A stretch of 64,000 nucleotides of DNA. Source: Thermoplasmata archaeon (lineage in GTDB: Archaea > Thermoplasmatota > Thermoplasmata > Thermoplasmatales > GCA-001856825). A program made the translations under genes and the position numbers. How positions within the stretch are numbered: the stretch's first letter is position 1; every line of letters starts with the position of its first letter. Shown piece by piece: positions 58,465 to 64,000 of the stretch. The DNA lies in contig JAJZYT010000001.1 of NCBI GenBank assembly GCA_021797915.1, positions 118,067 to 182,066 on the forward strand. The letters are read 5' to 3'. The notes below the pieces were generated by a model that saw only the letters and a list, made by a program, of their open reading frames with translations, searched no databases and had not been told where the DNA came from.

Positions 58465-59388
58465 TCAACTCCACTTCACCACCAAAGAGTCCGTAGAATA
58501 ACCATAGTTCTTCAAAAGTCTTTTAGCTAGGCGCACTATCCTTCTAGAACCATAATTCATTTCAAGAAATAGCCCATTGGACAGCTCGTACTTATTGAAG
58601 AATTTATTTCCGTTCTTGTGAATAGGGTCTTTGTTTACTAGCCATCTATCTCTTCCTGATTCTATGGGTTGATCACGTTTAGTCATTTTCCCCTTTAAAA
58701 TCAACCATTCGGCCACTTCTATTAGAATTTGATTTGACTTACTTACCTCAAATCTCTCTCCATCAATTATTACCGCCAGAGGTCTCTTGTGCGCTCCTTT
58801 TGGAGGGAGGGACTCATCAACCGCAATGCTTGAGGTTATCTGTTTGTCGTCTTTGGCTTCCACGTTCATTTGCTCATGATTCTGAGAAAAAGGAGAAATC
58901 GTTGGGAGTATTCCAAACGAATTCATATGAGCGATCGAAAGGGCTTTCTTTGCAATTTCGGAGGAATCTTCAGTTAGAATATTCCATCCCACAATTTTCT
59001 TCTCAGATAGCTTTACTCGCTTAAAGGTATCATATATTTCCCATTTTTGTCCGTCAGTCGCTATGAAATATTCGACTCCTTCCTCCACGCAGTAAGAAAT
59101 ATGCTGGTTCAAATCCTCGGCTTTTCCAAGTTTCTTTGCCCCCACGAAGGCTTTTGGACCATTACCCTGGACTGTAAACAATGCATAATCGGGCCTCCCC
59201 GCTTCAGTAGAGAACTCGGGAATAACCTGCGACGGATCCGACGTGTCCCACCCTAGCGATCTAAGGAAAGGGTCTATTATAGAAGATCTTACCAATGCTT
59301 CATTTTTGGACAGTTGGGTCTCGTGAACTTTTATCTTTTTTTTCAAGCTCTCAATGAGGTCAATTATATCGTCAAGTACAATTTTCAT
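58465..59388 (-). CDS. HsdR_N-like (type I restriction R-subunit N-terminal domain) protein with extra C-terminal domain
   Basis: SKNEALVRSSIIDPFLRSLGWDTSDPSQVIPEF...GRPDYALF...AFVGAKKLGKAEDLNQHISYCVEEGVEYFIATDGQKWEIYD; C-terminal SNQILIEVAEWLILKGKM...RLLKNYGY. Confidence 0.75.
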   Translation of the reverse strand: MKIVLDDIIDLIESLKKKIKVHETQLSKNEALVRSSIIDPFLRSLGWDTSDPSQVIPEFSTEAGRPDYALFTVQGNGPKAFVGAKKLGKAEDLNQHISYCVEEGVEYFIATDGQKWEIYDTFKRVKLSEKKIVGWNILTEDSSEIAKKALSIAHMNSFGILPTISPFSQNHEQMNVEAKDDKQITSSIAVDESLPPKGAHKRPLAVIIDGERFEVSKSNQILIEVAEWLILKGKMTKRDQPIESGRDRWLVNKDPIHKNGNKFFNKYELSNGLFLEMNYGSRRIVRLAKRLLKNYGYSTDSLVVKWS

Positions 59389-59650
59389 AGATTACTCCCC
59401 CTTCTTCCTTCTTTGGGAATTCTATTTTCTTGAGACATATTCAAACAATTATATAATACTAGATTAGTTAAATCTTTTCGTTCTAGTTTGGATCTTCTGT
59501 TTGTTCAATGAGGAACTTGAATTGACCACCGCTAATCAGTACGCAAGTATCGACCACGATCTGGACTAGACCATTTTTAGCGTTGAGCACCATAGTGCTA
59601 ATATCGCCCCTTGACAAAAGTTTTTTAGGTATCCATTTATTGGTTTTCGC

Positions 59651-60601
59651 TTGACCCAAACTGCAGATAAGTCAGAAACTCAGATTTCTTCTCTCAAGGG
59701 AATGAGGTATATCAAGAGAGAAGAATATGAACAATTCATTCAAACTCACAGCTTCGTGGAGATCGATAATACTAAGGTGAATATCCAGAAGAATTGGAAA
59801 ATTAGCGAATATCAACCTTCAAAGTACATTCCAGAAGAGTGGACCGTCTGGAGTTTTCCAGATAGAGGAGACTGGGCAACCCACGTTGGAAATTACAGGG
59901 GAAATTGGAGTCCCTACATTCCTAGAAATCTAATTGACAGATTCACTGTTGCAGGAGACTTGGTTCTTGATCCAATGATGGGTAGCGGTACCACCTTGGT
60001 TGAGAGCAAATTGATGGGAAGGAACGGTATTGGAGTGGACATCAATCTAGATTCTGTAATGGTAAGTATGAACAGGCTGGACTTCAGATATAATCCGTTA
60101 GATGAATCGTATAAAGAACCCAGAATAGAGCTATATGAAGGAGATGCTCGTAATCTAGATGTACTGGATGATGACTCAATTGATTTAATCGCGACACATC
60201 CACCCTACGCTGGCATTATTCCCTATTCAAAATCCCATATGGCAGGCGACCTATCCTCTCTAAAGCTAGAGGATTTTATGAATGAAATGGGGAAAGCAGC
60301 AAAAGAATTCTTGAGAGTGTTAAAACCGGGAAGACATTGCGGTATTTTGATCGGGGATACTAGAAAACATCGTCACTACATACCCATTACCATCGGTCTC
60401 CTAGGCAAGTTTCTAGAAGCTGGATTTGTGCTAAGAGAAGACATTATTAAAATGCAACACAACACGAAGACGACTAGAGAAAAGTGGAAAGGGTCGAATT
60501 ATGACTTCTATAAGATAGCTCACGAACATCTGTATATTTTCAGGAAGCTTCTTCCTGATGAAAACCCCAGAGATTTTAAATATAGTGTTAAGTGGTGGTG
60601 A
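59651..60601 (+). CDS. DNA methyltransferase (amino-MTase, motif I DPMMGSGTT, motif IV THPPY)
   Basis: LIDRFTVAGDLVLDPMMGSGTTLVESKLMGRNGIGVDINLDSV, DLIATHPPYAGIIPYS; start may be the ATG at 59702. Confidence 0.87.
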   Translation: MTQTADKSETQISSLKGMRYIKREEYEQFIQTHSFVEIDNTKVNIQKNWKISEYQPSKYIPEEWTVWSFPDRGDWATHVGNYRGNWSPYIPRNLIDRFTVAGDLVLDPMMGSGTTLVESKLMGRNGIGVDINLDSVMVSMNRLDFRYNPLDESYKEPRIELYEGDARNLDVLDDDSIDLIATHPPYAGIIPYSKSHMAGDLSSLKLEDFMNEMGKAAKEFLRVLKPGRHCGILIGDTRKHRHYIPITIGLLGKFLEAGFVLREDIIKMQHNTKTTREKWKGSNYDFYKIAHEHLYIFRKLLPDENPRDFKYSVKWW

Positions 60602-61512
60602 CAACTCTGGTTGAGTTTAGGTTGCTAGGCTTTGATACTCAGGATGAGTATTTGAATCATTTTCATGACTCACTCCTGAAAACGGCTCATAGTTACGACT
60701 TCTTTGTAGATTGGACGAAGGTATTAAACTATGCTCAACAACACTTTATGGAATTCGGTCTGTTAAATGGCCTGACCCTACTACCCAATAATGAGATCAG
60801 AAAGACTAGATTAAAGGAGATTATCGCCAAACATCCAAACACTATTCAGATAATTCCCTCACTGATAGCAGTTAGAGACAAGAATATAGAAATTGCGGAT
60901 CTGGCGAGACAGGTCATCTATTCTCATTTTGATTTTGGCAACCAGAATCCCAGTCCAAGGGATATTGACGATATGATATCATTCTGCGAGAAGACGGGAA
61001 TAATCAATCTCCTCGGTAGCATCAAGGACGTTTACACGTACGCTCTTGGAGTGGAAGTGGGTTTAGATTCAAACGCTAGAAAAAATAGAAGTGGCGATGC
61101 CTTCAAACGTTTAATACAAACGTTAATTGACCTCGAAACGAAGCAACTTGCAAGCGAGGGTTATCCCTTTTCGTACAAACCTGAAATAGAGCTTAATACA
61201 TTAAAAATAGGTTATCCAAAGCAAAAGAAGGCAGATTTTGTGATATATTATGGTGGGGATCCACTGGTCATATGTGAAGCGAACATATACCACGTACCTG
61301 GATCGAAGCCTATAGAGATAGTGAGGTCGTATACGGACATGGGAAGTATATTGAAAAACCTCTCAAAGAAATTTCTGTGGTTCACTGACGGACCAGCATG
61401 GGCAGAAATGTGGCCCGCATTTACCCAGGGGGTTAACGATTTAGATTTTATTCTCAATTACGAGATCAGTCTGAAGAAACTGAAAAAGATACTTTTGAGT
61501 TTTGTCCCCTAG
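60598..61512 (+). CDS. DpnII-family-like type II restriction endonuclease
   Basis: GLDSNARKNRSGDAFKRLIQTLI, KADFVIYYGGDPLVICEANIYHVPGSKPIEIVRSY; GTGA overlap (60598-60601) with the methyltransferase stop. Confidence 0.75.
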   Translation: MTTLVEFRLLGFDTQDEYLNHFHDSLLKTAHSYDFFVDWTKVLNYAQQHFMEFGLLNGLTLLPNNEIRKTRLKEIIAKHPNTIQIIPSLIAVRDKNIEIADLARQVIYSHFDFGNQNPSPRDIDDMISFCEKTGIINLLGSIKDVYTYALGVEVGLDSNARKNRSGDAFKRLIQTLIDLETKQLASEGYPFSYKPEIELNTLKIGYPKQKKADFVIYYGGDPLVICEANIYHVPGSKPIEIVRSYTDMGSILKNLSKKFLWFTDGPAWAEMWPAFTQGVNDLDFILNYEISLKKLKKILLSFVP

Positions 61513-61802
61513 CTTGTTTCGGCTTCTGACCACTTTATAACATCTTCAACCGTCATGTCTTTCTTCGTCTTCTTTACAAATTTCCCTATTTGGTCGGCGT
61601 GATCCTCGAAAAGAAGATAGACAAGACGTAAAATCATTTTCGATTTCTTGTTTGCAAAATGAAGGGTCTCTTTATCTATTTCCCATATGTATACATCCAT
61701 CCATTCTTCAATGGCCCTCATTAATTCCCATTGTCTGTTGAATGTCTCATGCCAATGCGCTTCCTCCATATTTCTGATAACATTCTTTTTAAACGAAGTC
61801 AT
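61509..61802 (-). CDS. hypothetical 97-aa partner of AbrB-like gene
   Basis: 4-nt overlap with the upstream AbrB-like ORF; no recognised family. Confidence 0.5.
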   Translation of the reverse strand: MTSFKKNVIRNMEEAHWHETFNRQWELMRAIEEWMDVYIWEIDKETLHFANKKSKMILRLVYLLFEDHADQIGKFVKKTKKDMTVEDVIKWSEAETS

Positions 61803-61984
61803 TTTGTCACCTTCTTGATAGCAACGATCCCTTCTGAGGCTTTAATATCAAAATTCCACTCAAGACTGTCTCCATCCTTAAGCTTCAAAAGTTCTACAAT
61901 ATGAGAGGGGATAGTAGTTCTAAGTGAGACGCTATCGGTCTTGGCCTTCACAACTCTAGTTTGACCTTTCTTCATTTTTGCCAT
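61799..61984 (-). CDS. SpoVT/AbrB-domain protein
   Basis: 61 aa; SVSLRTTIPSHIVELLKLKDGDSLEWNF swapped-hairpin pattern. Confidence 0.8.
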   Translation of the reverse strand: MAKMKKGQTRVVKAKTDSVSLRTTIPSHIVELLKLKDGDSLEWNFDIKASEGIVAIKKVTK

Positions 61985-62088
61985 ATATACTTACTGATAA
62001 AATGCACAATAATAAATGTATCTACCTATTCAGAGGCCGATAAGCTTATATTGAAATATCTTATATGCATATAGAGAGGTAGATTAAA

Positions 62089-63196
62089 ACGAATAACTCA
62101 AGAGAAGAAAAGGGAAAGGAAATAGCATCTCGCGAAGGACAGATTAAGAGAATATCAGAAAACGAGTATGAAGTCTTATCACAATCAAAGCCTAATTACC
62201 ATTTCTAGTGCGTAAGAAAATGGAGACTGGATGGGTATGCGCATGCCCTGACTTCCAGACAAGGGGAGTTAGATGTAAACCATCTTTGCAGTCCAATTCT
62301 CCCAGCAAATAAGGGAAGAAGTCAGTAAGAATGTAGTTATTAAACCAGTTCAATTTGAAGGATGCTTATTCTGCCATTCGCCAAACATCAAGAAGAACGG
62401 TATCAGGGCCAACAAGGAAGTATTCATACAGAAATATAGATGCCTTGATTGCGGAAGGCAATTCTCGCAGAATATCGGTTTTGAACACATGAAGCATAAT
62501 TCAAAGGCAATCACAACTGCAATGCAACTGTATTTCTCAGGCGAATCCTTAAGAAACACAAAGAGAGCACTGGAATTGCTAGGTACAAAGGTATCACACC
62601 AAACAGTATATAACTGGATATCGAAGTATACTGAGCTCATGCAAACTTACCTTGACAAGTTGACTCCGCAAGTCAGTAATGTGTGGAGAACTGATGAGCT
62701 ATTCATAAAAGTGAGGGGAAATCTGACTTATCTCTTCTCTATGATGGACGACGAGACAAGATTCTGGATCAGTTCCATGGTCGCAGACCATAAAGGAGTC
62801 TCCGATGTCAGGCAGATGTATCAAGATGCTAAAGAAGTTACTGGAAAGAGGCCGTCAGTCCTGATAAGCGATGGAGCGCCAAACTTTCATACCGAATTCA
62901 ACAAAGAGTTCTATTCCAATAAGAAGGACTCAAGGCACATAAGCCACATTCTTTTCAAAGGGGATAAGAATAACAACAAGATGGAACGAATGAATGGGGA
63001 GACAAGAGACAGGGAGAAAGTAATGAGGGGAATAAAGAATAAGGACACTCCTATCCTAAAGGGGTACCAGTTATACCATAACTACATAAGACCGCATGAA
63101 GCACTTAAGGGAAAGACCCCTAGTGAGGCAGCAGGAATCATAGTAGAGGGTAACGATAAGTGGATGACGCTGATACAGAATGCGTCAGTGAACTAA
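62089..63196 (+). pseudogene. IS transposase: SWIM zinc finger + zinc ribbon + DDE domain, broken by frameshifts
   Basis: Three frames: NNSREEKGKEIASREGQIKRISENEYEVLSQSKPNYHF* (stop 62206-62208); METGWVCACPDFQTRGVRCK (from 62220); IFAVQFSQQIREEV...CLFCHSPNIKKNGIRANKEVFIQKYRCLDCGRQFSQNIGFEHMKHNSKAI... through an intact DDE domain (TDE...SDGAPNF...ERMNGETRDR). Confidence 0.8.
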
Positions 63197-63426
63197 ATTA
63201 GAACGACTTCTTCTTTACTTACTGGTTGTATCTTTAATATTTTGCAATCTCCCAAGCCACGTTGTTTTAGAGCTTTTTTTTCTTCTTTCATAAAATCTAT
63301 AAGGTGCTTATCATTGGTTTGGTATTTCTTGGTGGCGGAACCTACTCCATAATATGAGATTTCAGTTTCCATTCCATCCGAGTCCTTAAACAAAATGGTA
63401 ATTTTAGCCCAGAAAGTTTTAGCCAT
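63193..63426 (-). CDS. hypothetical protein
   Basis: MAKTFWAKITILFKDSDGMETEISYYGVGSATKKY...; ATG at 63426 preferred; convergent with the transposase. Confidence 0.5.
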   Translation of the reverse strand: MAKTFWAKITILFKDSDGMETEISYYGVGSATKKYQTNDKHLIDFMKEEKKALKQRGLGDCKILKIQPVSKEEVVLI

Positions 63427-63724
63427 AAATATAGATATTTTGGTGTTATTCAAAGTTTTTCGAGATAGCATCCGATTTTTGACAACCATGCCTAGACTTC
63501 ATAGACTTGACAGAACCCAAAATTGGGTTCTATTAAGATAGTGGGAGGAAGGCATATTCCGGAAACCTGTAAAAATCGTGAGATTAATGAAAATAATGTT
63601 GGATCCGAAAGTTAGGCTCCCATTCGGAGTTTACTTAATTCTAAAATATAGCTTTAACAAGTATTCATGGTTCCTAACTAAAAATATTCCATCAGAATTT
63701 AATATTGTGTATCATTAACGAACG

Positions 63725-64000
63725 ATGCGAAAATATCCATGCAAGAAAGAAGTCAATGAGCAAGTTTTAGAATCGAAAATGAAGGAAATTTTTGGTAAAG
63801 TAGCAAGAGATGGAAAGCTATTTTCTTCTTCATACTTGGACTCTCTAGAAGTGACAGCAGAGGTGACTGGGAGGAAAGAAGTATCAGTAGAGACCAAATC
63901 CTCTGTCGGAAAGGATCAGGAGACCGTCATAAAGTTGTACAATAAATTTCTTGAAGATGTGACAGGTTATTCCTCAAAAGAAAGGAAGAAGTTGATATCT
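63725..64000 (+). CDS. hypothetical protein, truncated by window end
   Basis: Open 92-codon frame MRKYPCKKEVNEQVLESKMKEIFGKVARDGKLFSSSYLDSLEVTAEVTGRKEV... to the end; missing from the ORF track because it lacks a stop. Confidence 0.6.
   Translation, partial: MRKYPCKKEVNEQVLESKMKEIFGKVARDGKLFSSSYLDSLEVTAEVTGRKEVSVETKSSVGKDQETVIKLYNKFLEDVTGYSSKERKKLIS

Noticed and set aside
1-64000. CRISPR arrays or cas genes
   Set aside because: No regularly spaced direct repeats and no Cas-like proteins were seen.

Overview
The window looks like a chromosomal segment from an archaeon, probably Thermoplasmata. This rests on protein content and on an unlinked 5S rRNA gene. Informational genes include thermosome, prefoldin alpha, FtsY, FEN1, RadB, RNase Z, ThiI, TruA, type II MetAP and an alkyltransferase-endonuclease V fusion. 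Two carbohydrate loci are present. One (about 8.5-20 kb) carries transporters, GH4, GH1, an (alpha/alpha)6 glycosidase-like protein, a SIS protein, a PIG-L deacetylase, a PHP hydrolase and a nitrilase-fold protein whose catalytic Cys is replaced by Ser. The other (about 36.6-42.7 kb) is a glycogen cluster with GH57, GT4/5, debranching enzyme and GH15 glucoamylase. A serine-biosynthesis cluster with a DUF1015 gene lies at 2.2-5.4 kb, and a RelBE-type toxin-antitoxin pair at 1.2-1.7 kb. The most interesting part is about 52.9-63.2 kb, a putative defence island. It contains an OLD-nuclease/UvrD-helicase pair (Gabija-like), two decayed genes (one with a nonsense codon plus a frameshift, one an IS transposase relic), an HsdR_N-domain protein with a degenerate nuclease motif, a DNA methyltransferase plus DpnII-like endonuclease pair, an AbrB-like two-gene cassette, and a frameshifted SWIM/DDE transposase. 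I also found a tRNA-Pro(CGG) gene with an atypical T-loop that the ORF track hides. All family names come from reading motifs; no database search was run.
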